Positions 21,701-32,200 of a stretch of 64,000 nucleotides of DNA are shown piece after piece. The translations under genes and the position numbers were made by a program. This DNA is from Luidia sarsii (lineage: Eukaryota > Echinodermata > Asteroidea > Paxillosida > Luidiidae), in the NCBI GenBank assembly GCA_949987565.1, contig OX465107.1, positions 997,001 to 1,061,000 on the forward strand, given 5' to 3'. The notes under the pieces are model-generated. The model ran no database searches, was not told the DNA's origin, and worked only from the letters and a program-made list of their open reading frames with translations. Numbering within the stretch: position 1 is the stretch's first letter; the number at the start of each line of letters is the position of its first letter.

Positions 21701-24700
21701 AGAAACACTCTTTCTCACTGGTTATGTCCCCAAGTGCTATTCTTAAGTTGTTCCCATTCAATGGTTAGACTAACATGACTACCTTTGTACAACAACCTGA
21801 TAAAAGCATGGTAGGTGCAAACATAACGGAAGCAACTCAAACCATCACCATATGTTACCCGAAAACCCAGAGGATGATCAGGAGGGGATGTCGACGGGAA
21901 TCTTTGGAGATGCTAAGGCTAGTTGCCATGCAAGATGATTTAATCTACGGCGGATGGCTCATGCAACGCTGTGCCGGCTGTCATTTGATCACTAACTGAC
22001 AGCAGTTGAGACAATGGGCCGAGAAGGGTCAGTTTGGGCAAGGTCAGGAGTCATGGGTCAAGGCTGAGGGGGAGTTGGAGTCAGACAGAGGGGTTGGTGG
22101 GAAGACATCATTAAGAGTGGTTATGATGTTGATTTCAGAATGAGCAGAGATGGTTGACACAGCTTGGGGGGAGTGAGGGCGGACGTCCCAGTGTAGAGGA
22201 GAAAACCACCTTGGATGCAGGAGAGCTTGAAGTAGCGACACAAGAACTTGCCGTGCCCAGAGAGATGGTTGGGAAGGAGTTCCTTCACCAAAAAGGGGGT
22301 CAGCTTAGTAGGTGTGGGGAGTAGCTGGGGGTATTGAAGGTCGACGCTAGTGTCATGGTGGTTGTCTCACTGGGCTCTGTGGGTATCTCTGTATTGGCTG
22401 GACTGGCAGAAGGCGTCATGGGCTGGTCCTGGGAAGGAGTCTGCTCTGATGTCTCCATCGGGAGTGGTTCACTTGAAGGATCGTCAGCTGACGTCTCTTG
22501 AGCAGTGGTTGTTGAGGAAACGGCACCTGTTGTGGCTCCTGTTGATGCTTTTGATGTTGCTGCTGCAGTTGCTGTTGCTGTGGTTGATGCTGTGGTTGAT
22601 GCTGTGGTTGATGCTGTGGTTGATGCTGTGGTTGCAGCTGTGGTTGCTGCTGTTGTTGTTTCTGTTGGTGATTTTGTTGTTGCTGCGGTTGTTACTGCTG
22701 CTGTTGTTGTTGCTTTTGTTGTTGTTGCTGATGTTGTTGCTTTTGTTGTTGCTGTTGTTGGTGCTTTTGTTGTTGGTGCTTTTGTTGTTGCTGCTTTTGT
22801 TGGCGTTGCTGTTGTTGTTGCTGTTGTTGTTGCTGCTTTTGTTGTTGTTGCTGTTGTTGTTGCTGCTTTTGTTGGTGTTGCTGTTATTGTTGCGGTTGTT
22901 ATTGCTTTTGTTGGCGTTGCTGTTGTCGCTGCTGTTGTTGGTGCTTTTGTTGTTGGCATGACCTCTGGGGTTGTACTTTCATCGAGGGCCTCCCTCCTGT
23001 CTCGCTCCTCTGCCAACCCGACGGATGCCGACAAGTTTTGCAGAGCCTGGAGCAGGTCCTCGGCCGTCTGATTGAGGAGGGTCCCAGTCTCCGCAACCAG
23101 ATTGTCGCCCCCTTTAGCGACGCCCCTGCTGACTTCCGCCACGACCTCAGCGGCTTTGTCCAGGGCCTCCTTAGCTTCCTGACTCAGCTCCGGGATCAGG
23201 GTGGCGTACTCATCCTCCTCTTCCTCCTCAGAAGACTGGGCGCTCCTCTTCCGCAACTTGTGGAGGAGGGCGTGCAGAGAGTCTGGCTGCGAAAACCTGG
23301 GACTGGGAGGCTTATAGTCGGAGACTTGAGGGAGGTGGTTTGGGGCGAGGGTGAACATTGGGTACATCGATCCGTTAGTATTTGAGCGTTAACTTAATCA
23401 ATGAAACTCGCGCCAAAAACATAATAGCATTTGATATACCCAGGATGGCATTTGGCACGGAATAAATAAAACTACAGTCACTGGGATTAGACAATAGACA
23501 GCACACATAAACAAATGTGATAGCAAAAAAACTCAACTAGGGTTAGTAAAAGATATCCAGCTAATATGGGGCATTAAAATGGGGTGTTGTTAAATATTTC
23601 AGTAATTAATTTTAGGAGTATGGGGCTCTGAAGAGTCAAACTCCTCAGAAGAGACGTGTTGAATGGTGTCACCGCAAACCTTCCACTCGGTAATTCCACC
23701 ATGCAAGCATTCATGTCTAATCTGGTTTCAGTAATTGTTTGGATGTGTCATTTTTGCTTTTTCAAACCCGCTCCAAAATATAAAGTCACCAATCTTTGCA
23801 CATTTGCTAAACGGATGTTAAGCAGGTTAATTTCCATTCAAGATCTCAAAATCTGTATATCTGCGTCTTAGTTCCTTGTGCTAGACGGCCTGTTCGTCTT
23901 ACCTTCCTCTTGAGTTGTTTCTTGGACTGCCCCTGTTAATAAAACCAACCACCAGTTTTATGAGTTAGTCAACCAGATACCAAGAGGTTAGAACTGAGTG
24001 AGATATTAAGTAGTGTACACAGAGCAGACGAAAACCGTGCCAATAAAATGGCAAAAAGTCCCAGATTTGTTGTCACTTGTCACTTGGCATCCTTGCATCT
24101 TTCCCATTTCCAAACTTCAAGTGATACATACAAACATGTTGCAAACTGCTTACTGACTAAAATTACCAAAATGCAAATCTCAAAATTTAGTGGGCCTTTG
24201 AGAAAGGTCCTGTTGGGATCGAAACATCAGACCCACTCAATTTTGAGATTTCCAAACTTCAAACTGATTTGCTGATAAAGATTTTAAAAAATGCCAATCT
24301 AAACCAAAAGCACTTTTCCTACTCTCCGTTGTAAGCAAGATAAAATGGGAGCACAACTGAGTTAGTGAGTGACAGACTTTAAGCTCGTTGGCTACGGCTT
24401 CAAATTACACACATATCTATGAACACTTCACCTAGTGGCTACAGTCACATCTAATTGGCTCTTACAATGAAGGCTCAGGGTTGAGCTAGGTCTTCGGCTT
24501 CATTTCTGTCACCCGTTATGTCACAGTATCTGACCAGCGTTTCTAGGTGGATACCCCGCGACAAAGCCTGAGCATGATCCGGGGATGCGTAAAGACCTGT
24601 GCGTTATTTCCATGACCGATGAATGAGCCCGCAAGCCGTAGCTGATTGGATTCAAGCGTGAACATCTTGCACAGACTTACTCTGAGTGACAAAGCTGGCG

Positions 24701-25585
24701 TTGAATCCATGCACTGTTGCCATCTTACAGGCGGCCTCTGATGGGCAGAAGACTAGGAAGCAGTTTTTGGCCTTCTTCGTTCCTTTATTTCGGCTGTCGA
24801 AGACCGCAAGATTACACCTTGCTGATGTTCCATCTTCTAGTTCTACCAAAAAAACAAAATGTTTGATTGGAAATAGCAAAGAATGCTTAAAAAGCATGGT
24901 GTGAGTGATCCCAGGTAATATACGGCATTAATTAATGGTTGAATTGCTTCTGACTGGCGCCCCCACTCCGGAAGTAGTTTTACATTGATTTGTTTGCCCT
25001 ACTTGACGTATATTAAATAGTGCTGTATACTTTGCCACATTGCCTGCTGATACAAATACAGGCAGCTTAGGCAGGATGCCTGTAATAGGCAATGAGGCAA
25101 GTCGTAAACCCTCTCTGAATGACATTCTCATTCATTCAATCATACACATAGACCATGATGACATGAAGAGTTTTGTCAATCATTCTCTGGCAAGCATCGC
25201 CGTGGAAACTGAAGGGCCATATAGAGCAGACTCCAGCTCCACGGCAGATCTGAGAGTGATGGTGGGACAACTTCTGCACCGAGGAGCATCTGGCTTCCAG
25301 AGGAGGACTCGACTAGCTGGTTCATTAAGACGGTATGCATGACCAAAAGACAAAAGTTAGATAAGATATTCTACCTCCTTCCCAGTTGCAACAGGCACTC
25401 TCACAGTCTTCTTGCGCCTCGCTGTGTGTATTGCCCAAGAAGACGGCTCCGGCTTTTTCCGAGACGTTGGGGTCAATTATTTGACCCTCTCTGACCTCAA
25501 AGCCGCACTGGGCCATGACGGGTGCCATCACCGTGGCAACCACGATGGCTAATCGGAGAGCTATCTGCTTATTCATCATTAGCAT
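18723..25585 (-). CDS. MANSC-domain, mucin-like type I membrane protein (MANSC1-like), 7 coding exons
   Basis: Coding exons on the minus strand: 25375-25585, 24681-24842, 23903-23932, 22371-23324, 20660-20877, 19472-19571, 18723-18862. All borders are GT-AG, phases agree throughout, and the total is 1815 nt (604 aa). Residues 1-25 are a signal peptide (hydrophobic LRLAIVVATVMAPVMA). About 27-125 is a MANSC domain: conserved cysteines including CESACCNWEG, CNLAVFDSR and NCFLVFCPSEAAC. About 135-250 is an acidic/helical linker (SEEEEEDE, then Ala/Glu-rich helices). About 250-450 is Thr/Ala/Pro-rich, a likely O-glycosylated mucin stalk. 559-583 is one transmembrane helix, followed by a 21-residue cytosolic tail ending YSKVDYLINGMYK. 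MANSC domains occur in extracellular membrane or protease-inhibitor proteins, and this architecture matches MANSC1. The physiological role of that family is poorly known. The donor chosen for the 954-nt exon (CCCA|GTGAGA) fits phase but is inferred. Confidence 0.85.
18905..19060 (-). repeat. tRNA-derived SINE copy inside the last intron of the MANSC gene
   Basis: Minus strand: GACATCTGCACTAGAAAGCA, GGAGTCAAAGGTTCGAAGAC, then the tail CAGGCATCGGGCAAAACACT and TGAGCAGGGCAAACCCTC. Same family as 7370-7545. Confidence 0.65.
19780..19900 (-). repeat. tRNA-derived SINE copy
   Basis: Minus strand: CAGCTCGGTGGTCAAGTGG, TTAAGACATCTGCTCTAGGA, GGATTGAATCCCGTCCGAGC, tail with GCGCAGTGCCTGATGCC. It lies in the intron between the exons at 20660-20877 and 19472-19571 of the MANSC gene. 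Confidence 0.65.
20212..20622. repeat. 49-bp minisatellite, about 8 copies, intronic
   Basis: The unit starts GTTGACAGGGAAGGAGAGG and continues ACATGACAGGTAAATGACAA, TGACATCA. Measured starts at 20224, 20273 and 20322 give an exact 49-bp period. Copies differ at a few positions (GGCAGG/GACAGG, CACGG/CAGGG). The array ends about 40 bp before the 20660-20877 exon on the 3' side of its donor, in the following intron, and each plus-strand unit contains CAGGTAAATG, an exon/intron-like motif on the non-coding strand. Confidence 0.9.
21010..21185. repeat. Penelope-like terminal repeat fragments arranged as a palindrome
   Basis: GGAGTATGGCTCTGAAAAGA at 21076 is mirrored by TCTTTTCAGAGCCATACTCC ending near 21168. 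Between them lie ACTCAACGTTTCGG and GTGTACTCTGCCTGACGA, the core of the terminal repeat seen at 6541-6690. A further fragment (CCGTGGTGTCACCACAAACC) lies at 21555-21600. Intronic in the MANSC gene. Confidence 0.65.
22550..22960. repeat. GTT/GCT trinucleotide-rich tract coding the Thr/Ala stalk
   Basis: Imperfect trinucleotide repeat on the plus strand. On the coding (minus) strand it reads mostly ACA, ACC, GCA and AAA codons (Thr, Ala, Lys). Sub-repeats of 12 bp (four near-perfect GTGGTTGATGCT units at about 22578-22630) and of ~60 bp are visible, so stalk length is likely to vary between individuals. Confidence 0.85.
23610..23715. repeat. Penelope-like terminal repeat fragment
   Basis: GGAGTATGGGGCTCTGAAGA, then GAATGGTGTCACCGCAAACC, TTCCACTCGGTAATTCCACC. 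Only the outer part of the terminal repeat is present. Intronic in the MANSC gene. Confidence 0.6.
24120..24255 (+). repeat. Dispersed TCCTGCTAGGA-type repeat, nearly full length
   Basis: Flank GTTGCAAACTGCTTACTGAC, TAAAATTACCAAAATGC, then TTGAGAAAGGTCCTGTTGGG, ATCGAAACATCAG. A short inverted pair AAAATTTAGTGGG ... CCCACTCAATTTT brackets the core, which would place the core in the loop of a longer hairpin. Confidence 0.75.
24960..25105 (-). repeat. Truncated SINE copy
   Basis: Carries the SINE tail (TTTGCCCTACTTGACGTAT on the plus strand) and the start of the head (GGCAGCTTAGGCAGGATGCC), lacking the tRNA-like T-arm. Located in the first coding intron of the MANSC gene. Confidence 0.5.
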
Positions 25586-26190
25586 CTACAATTTAAAAGA
25601 CATGTTAACAAAAAAAGTCAATATGTGAAATTTATTTGAAATTGGCGGGAAGATCCTGCCATTCCATACACCCAGAACTGTGGGGTTCTACGTCGTCCGC
25701 TGCTCTCCCGACCGGAACCCGGTATAGTGGCTATCTGCGAAGACATACAGGGGACCAGAATGCCAGTTGCAGAGCTGCCGTTTGAATCTTGCGACCGAAC
25801 CGGGAAGTTTTTGCCCATTTTCTTGGAAATAGACACATTTTCACTGTCATCTCACTGCATGGTCTTTAGACTTTAGACTTAGTTTTAGTTTGACTTTTAC
25901 AGAGAATTCATAGAGATTTAGAGATTTTTGGAATCAACTGAGATCTGTCCACTTATTCAACTCTTATCCACTGTCCAATTATTGAGTAAACGAGGTGATC
26001 TAATCTCGTAAATTTCCTCTAATTTCCGAAGGTAAGTATCATGGAACCAGTGCAGTGCAGTGGTACACAGCACAAAAATATTGCAAACGTTGAAATAGTT
26101 GTAAACAAAATAGAGCCCAACCCACTTCACAAACCGAGGTTAAAATACATTTTTAAAAGACCCCATTGACCGACAGTGAAATGAAATTAC

Positions 26191-26450
26191 CTTATTTCAC
26201 GATGCACGACACGACCATCATAAACAATTGAGTCGTTTCTGGGTGAGTTGCTTCGGTGAATTGTTTTTAAAATAAATCAGTGCTCGGCCCAACCCAGCTC
26301 AGCCGCCATGTTGGAGACAACTTGTTGCTCTGACCGAAGTCGTTCCCTGGGACGCGTGCACTCGGCCCAACGCTAACGGCATTTCAGCGGGGAACGAGGT
26401 TGTATGCGACTACGTCATCACCAACGACAGCGCTAACGCGCGTGGAGTTT
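26191..26450 (-). promoter_or_regulatory. Candidate 5' UTR exon and promoter region of the MANSC gene
   Basis: The first coding exon begins exactly at an acceptor (TTGTAG|ATG at 25585), so an upstream non-coding exon is required. On the minus strand a donor AAG|GTAATT ends a candidate exon at 26191. The sequence just upstream (26270-26450) is more GC- and CpG-rich than its surroundings. The transcription start is not determined. Confidence 0.4.
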
Positions 26451-27294
26451 ACACGTATACAAGGGTAACAGGTGTCACAGCCAATAATTGATTGGTTAAT
26501 TCCTTTTGTGAAATATTTGCACCAACAATAGGAGGAAAACCAATTAGTTCCACGTGACGGGCCTACTGCAAAGTGATTGCAGACTTCTCGCGTCACGCTT
26601 GTTATTTATTTTTCACTTGGAAGCAGAGGTCTTTGGGCAAATTGTTATAGGCCTACAGGTTAATACCATGGAGGAATAAGTAGAGACTCCTCCATGTTAA
26701 TACATTGTATTTCATAATCAGAGGACAGTGATTTAGTTCGCTTTAAGGCGATCCTTCACAGGTGTATTATCAGATTGTTTGGTTTTAATCATGTTTCTGT
26801 TTCAATAAAACAATAAATGAAATGACTAACTAATTACCGGGCCATTTCAGAAGTCTTCAAAGTGCCACGAATTAAGTGGTTCCGATTTATGAGAAGTGGC
26901 TGGTAATTTTGAGCACCAACGCAATTCTGACAAATCGAGTCGTTCTTCCTATATTCAATCAGTGGTCCCATTAACATGTCATTATGGTATGGTATGGTAC
27001 CTCTACGATATTTCCTTTCCATTTTGTTTGATATCAGCAGACAAATCCAAGCGGGGGAATTGCTAATTGAATGAATAAATGAATTATAAATAACAAGTGA
27101 ACAGATTATTTTGTGCAAGACATTATCTGTTTTAATTCGTTGATCATTCTTCATGTACAATAATAATTTAAAACAAAATCCTTAGAAAATGACGAATCAT
27201 TAACACGAACATTACACTTGCATAATGTCAGCCGTTTTTTTAAACTACGTGTATGTAGAATTTGAACAGGAGCCATTGAGATAATCAAAGTACA

Positions 27295-27440
27295 TGAATA
27301 AAAAAGTGGAAAAAATGGCAAAAAAGACAAAATTGACTGAACTGTGCTTGAATCCGAGACCTCTGTTTTTGCGTACCAGCGCTCTTACCATCTGAGCTCT
27401 CCAGCCCTTAGATGGTGGCCTCCAAATAGTCAACTAGTCT
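27295..27440 (-). repeat. tRNA(GCA-like)-derived SINE copy
   Basis: Minus strand: GGCTGGAGAGCTCAGATGG, AAGAGCGCTGGTACGCAAAA, ACAGAGGTCTCGGATTCAAG. The B box has decayed. Shared flanks with 36256-36328. Confidence 0.7.
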
Positions 27441-27454
27441 GTTTTTCATGGATT

Positions 27455-27565
27455 TATTTGAAATTTTGAGAAAGGTCCTGCTAAGATCAAAACGTCAGGC
27501 CCTCCTAACTTTTTTAGATTTGTATTTTGGTCATTTTAGTCAGTAAGCAGTTTCCAATAATGTTT
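27455..27565 (+). repeat. Dispersed TCCTGCTAGGA-type repeat
   Basis: TTGAGAAAGGTCCTGCTAAG, ATCAAAACGTCAGGCCCTCC, then GTATTTTGGTCATTTTAGTC and AGTAAGCAGTTTCC. Directly follows the tRNA-derived copy at 27295-27440, as also happens at 31815-32120. Confidence 0.8.
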
Positions 27566-27844
27566 GTATATTACTTGTCAGTATATTATTATATAAACAA
27601 AAACATCCAGCAACACATCAGGTATGCCCTATACATAATTATAGTCAGGTACAGATGAAAGTAGGAACACTGACCACAGAATAGTCTACAGATCAGGATT
27701 CAGGATGGTGTCGCCATCAATGTAATGTACCGAGGCCTATCGTCAAGGTTATTGACAGAAAACATCCGAGAAGATATTACACTATTATACATGGTTCAGT
27801 GTGTCGATTCTAGTCCTTTAAGTGAGTAAGCAACGTTTAGGTGG

Positions 27845-28055
27845 TACTTTTTTAAAACGCAGTGGCTGTTGTTACGGCAGTCGTCCGTGTGGTTCCCTGA
27901 CTTCACAGTAATTGTCAGGATGTTTAGCTCTTGGAACCAGACTATCAGCTAATAGACTGGTTCAACCAGCCTGCAATGCTGACGAAATACAATCAAGTCA
28001 GGGAACCACACGGACGACTGCCGTAACAACAGCCACTGCGTTTTTAAAAAGTGGT
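27845..28055. mobile_element. MITE-like palindrome, ~58-bp inverted repeats
   Basis: 27849-27907 (AAAACGCAGTGGCTGTTGTT, ACGGCAGTCGTCCGTGTGG, TTCCCTGACTT) is the reverse complement of 27994-28052. The ~85-bp loop has no ORF of interest. No clear target duplication at the ends. Confidence 0.8.
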
Positions 28056-28136
28056 GTAGCGGGATTGCATGCTCTATACATAGGAAGCAACGAAGACATC
28101 ATTTACGTTGGGAATTTCGTCGTTGAAGAAGTATAA

Positions 28137-28292
28137 TAGGTTTGCGGTGACACCATGCACAATTCTCTTTTGTGAGTATGTGTGGTTCTGAAAAGAACCG
28201 GAGGAATTCCAGTTCTTTTCAGAAAAGAGAACTTTGCATGGTGTCACCGCAAACCTATTATACTTCTTCTGCTATTCTCAGCATGAAAACCT
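28137..28292. repeat. Penelope-like terminal repeat ends, head-to-head
   Basis: AATAGGTTTGCGGTGACACC and ATGCACAATTCTCTTTTGTG at 28136-28174 are mirrored by ATGGTGTCACCGCAAACCTA at 28240-28259 and by GAGAACTTTGC before it. The middle has GTGGTTCTGAAAAGAACCGG and CCAGTTCTTTTCAG. The central hairpin/GAAA part is absent. Each boundary reaches to within a few bases of a shared TATTATAC/GTATAATAG inverted motif. Confidence 0.65.
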
Positions 28293-28299
28293 TCAAATC

Positions 28300-28790
28300 T
28301 CAATGTTGTTGTTATGTTGCAATAAAGGGTCCCTCCTTAAGCCACGAATTCAAATCAGCTAAATGTGTGTCCATGTTAAAAAAAAAACGACTTAAACTGT
28401 GGCTTATGAGTAATCATTTTTACGAGTGATTCGTCATTCTTGCTTTATTTATGGACCCTTCTTAGTTGTCCCCTCCTTTATTTGGTTTGAATTTACATCC
28501 TCTCGTTGTTATCTTGTAGTGTTTGTCCCTCGTCTAGTTATATGCTGTCTACTTAATTCCTTTATTCAGCTACTTAAATATTGTGTTCTCCCCTGTTATT
28601 ATGATTTCAATGTAACTGCCATTATTAATGATTGTGTAGGTACTCTGTCTTAGGGGGTGTCTTACCTACAAGCTTTGCTTTATTGAGACCTCCTCCAGTT
28701 ATTGTTTTTCAATTAGCTCACCGCCTCACTATGTACATGTACATGTGTTAATATTCCTTACTGGAAAATAAACTGAACTGAACTGAACAT
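28300..28790 (+). mobile_element. LINE 3' end (CR1/L2-like tail)
   Basis: A non-coding stretch with TCTTACCTACAAGCTTTGC, TTTATTGAGACCTCCTCCAG and a polyadenylation-like GGAAAATAAACTGAACTGAA, ending in a short (TGAAC)n tail. 35226-35546 shows the same order (CGCCTTACAAGCTCTGCTTC, TTGGAGACCTCCTCCAC, GAAATAAAATGAACTGAAC). Short tandem 3' tails of this type are typical of CR1/L2-group non-LTR retrotransposons. The coding region is absent (5' truncation). Confidence 0.65.
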
Positions 28791-28794
28791 CCCA

Positions 28795-29231
28795 TAAGAC
28801 TTAACTGGTTGATTTTGTTGTTGCTGCAATTATCTAATTCATACAGTGTGTTGTTAATGGTGGATGTGATGAAATCATGTTAAGCATAGTTCATTGCACA
28901 CCTTAAACAACAGGCAGGCAGTATGGGTATCATATTTCCACCCAACCCAAAAATATAGTACTTTTGGAAGTCACTTTTCAAAACAAAAATATAAACCATG
29001 TCATTGTTATCGCATGCACAGTGCAACAATGTTGGCCAGTATTTTTAACACTTTGACCAACGTTATTCAAAATATTTGGTTGGCCTACGTTATTGGTCAC
29101 AAAACGCTCATCTCTCGGGGTTGTGGTGATCAAAAATAATCACAAACTTGGTCAAAGTATGGGCCAGAGATTTTGTCTAACACCCCAAAACATTTTTGCA
29201 GTGCGCAGCAAACACATCTATCGCACTAGAC
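28795..29231. other. Intergenic / possible 3' UTR of the SLC35F-like gene
   Basis: Sequence immediately downstream of the transporter stop codon (minus strand). I do not see a convincing AATAAA in the first ~400 bp on the minus strand. The nearest reverse TTTATT motifs lie inside the LINE fragment near 28680. Confidence 0.4.
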
Positions 29232-32200
29232 CTACGGACTCATGTCCACTTGAACACCGATCTCGTCCGTTCCGACATCGGGTGCTTTGGGGTCGAGGTT
29301 GTCGCGGGTATCTGCACCGGCGTTTGTCACTCCCTCATCCTCGTCCCCGTCTCTTCTCCGCTCGCACGGGCAGGCGCCCTCGGTCCAGCACGCCGCCTTC
29401 TGCTGTAGTCTTTCCGGTACAATCATGATCAGGAACCCGACTATGACCAGCACGGAACCGCCGATCTTGTAGTTGCTAAAGACGGTGCCCCGAAAGAGCA
29501 GATCCACGACTGTTGGTAAAGGCGTGGGGAAAGAAAAGATTAAATTAAAAAGTGGGAAAAGATTAAAATGACACCAGAAGGAACTCCAGCAAATGCAAAC
29601 ATGTTGAAAACTGCTTAGTGACTTAGTGACCAAAACGCGAATATCAAAAATTAGCCTCAGCCAGATGTTTCGATCCTAGCAGGACCTTCCTCAAATCTTT
29701 TTGAGTAAGGTCCTGCTATAGGATCGAAACGCCAGGCCCTCCTAATATTTTGATATCAAGACATCAGAAGGATTCAATTAGGTTTTGCCCTGCATGTTCG
29801 ACGTGATAAACACTGAATGTTCAGTGCTTTGCCCGGTGCCTGGTGAAAAAGAAAATCAGGCAGCTCGGGCGGGATTCGAACCCTCAAAACCTCATTTTCC
29901 TCGATGCAGACATCATAATTATATCTATCAGAAGGATTGAAAATCAACTTTGAATAGCAGCATCCACGATCCCTGATCTGCCTGGATTAACAGCAATGTT
30001 CGTTCTTCGCATCTTAATGAAAATGGCAAGCAATAATAGACTGTTGACAGTCATCTAAACTTACCGGCATTGAGAGGAATGCCGACCACCGTGCCGAGAG
30101 CAATGAAGAGAGGAAATGTAACAGCTATGCCAAAGTTGATCAGGAAATTGAAGGCTGAAACGGGAAAGAGGGAAAGAAACCCATCTAAAACCTCGAACAC
30201 CCGAGTCAATCAATCATCAAGGAATAGACGAGAACGACCAATCTCAGTCTTGAGTCAGTCTCAATCTCATTCTTGGACGGATCTGGACCGGGGCCACAGC
30301 TTAAACCTTACGTATAACAAAAATGGACAGTGATGTGATCTCCCAAACGAGTCCGCTGGTCGAGTTGGCATGACGTCTTCGACTGTTGACCTCTTGGTAC
30401 ACTGCCGCCATCTTTGTCAAGTACCCTGACTGATCAGTGGTTGAAAAGAGCAGGTCTGATGACATAGCAAAGGCACCAGACTTATTTGCCCGCAGAGCCT
30501 CGGTTCGGAAAAAAATAAAATATGGCGGCATCACCGCGCGGGACAAAGGCTGCGTTCGAATTCATTGGCAACGGCTTGAAAGTGCATGCGAGTCTATGAA
30601 ATTCGTCAACGAGCGGCTGCAGCCAGTTCCCATAGGGTTGCGTGTTACTTCTAGCCACAGCCAACATATTCGGACACAGTGATGCGTGTCAACCTACCAA
30701 CGCTCAGGGCAGCGCTGCCACACAGGTAATCCCAGGGCATCTTGTCGAAGCTCCACGTCTCCACGTCAGTGTAGTAGAAGATGAGAACGAAGGGCCACAG
30801 GAAGAGGATATTGAAGATACCAAGGACGCTGAGAAACAGGGACACCTGGCCCGATGTAGCGTTACCGATGAACCGCTTAAACAGAACCTGACAGACACCC
30901 AAAGCAACAGCTCATGTTCACAGTCTCGATTTTTGTTTTACCAAAATAATCATAATGTGGCACACATACGAATGTTAGAAAATAGTGAGCATCTACGAGT
31001 GACAAGGTTGGGGTGCACACGTATATCGTTGACGTAAAATACTATGTGACGTAAAATACTATGTGACATAAAATACTATGTGACGAGAGGTGAAGCCGTT
31101 GTCTGCGCCATATTGGCACTCTCAACACAGTGGCTTCCTGCTTCCCAACCGTAATAACGCAGGGCACAACAGTCAAATGCGAGTAGTAACATGGCGGACA
31201 CTGGCCTCATCAGTCGTTCGTTCAACGCGCTATCCAGTGAGATCAGTGGTTCCTATAGCCGAGTCAAGCTATCATCAATAGGCCCCCTATTGCTTCTAGA
31301 TCGTACATGAATAACTGTAGGCCTACACAAATTTTGATAGGCCCTAGATAACCCAAGGCCCTTTTCCAAAATCCTGCTTATGCTCAGGCTCCGGCTTTGT
31401 CTTTCACCATGTTTAAGTGCATGGCCTGAAAATGGAAGGCCTTAGGCTTTGCTTTTGAATGTTACACTGCGTTTGGAGAAAGAATCCAAAGCTTCAACTT
31501 CAACAAAGAACTCCAACCTGTATTTTCAGCTTTTGGATAACAGAGTCGAAGCCGGGGCCTGAATCTAAGCCGGGTTTTGGAAAAAAAGGGCCTATGTTAT
31601 TTTAGTTTACTATCATTTTGTTTTTACCTTGTAAATAGCGGAGCCGATGGCCGAGCCAATAGAGAAACTCACACCCAGTGCTGTTGGACCCTCGAAGCCA
31701 TCAGCATACGAGATAAGAACCATACCACCAATGGACAACAGCACTGACATACCCTATCACACAACCAACGACAGACAAGAGAACATTACCACGGATATCA
31801 CACTTCTAAAAAACAAAATAATTGAAAAATTGGCAAAGAAAACTTTGACTGGACTTGAAGCCAAGACCTCTGGATTAATGTACCAGTGATCTACTATCTC
31901 AGCTATCCAGCCCTTAGATGGTGGCCTTCTAAAAATAGTCAACTAGTCTTTGCTTCTACAAAACGACAGTCCCATCGCTGGTGCGTCTTATGTGAAGGTT
32001 CTTCCTTTGACAAAGGTCCGTCTAGGATCGGCATGTCAGGCCCTCTAAATATTTCGGATTTGTACTTTTGGTCATTTACGTCATTAAAAACTATGTTGTT
32101 GTTTTTTCAATCAGTAAATAGTTTGCAACATTTCTGTGCCACTTGCAGAAAAAATAAAGATGTTTTTTTGTTTGGTGAAAACGACGATCAAACTTTAAAA

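Noticed and set aside
22350..23071. Plus-strand Leu-rich (203 aa) and Val/Ala-rich (188 aa) open frames
   Set aside because: They are antisense shadows of the Thr/Ala stalk exon of the MANSC gene.
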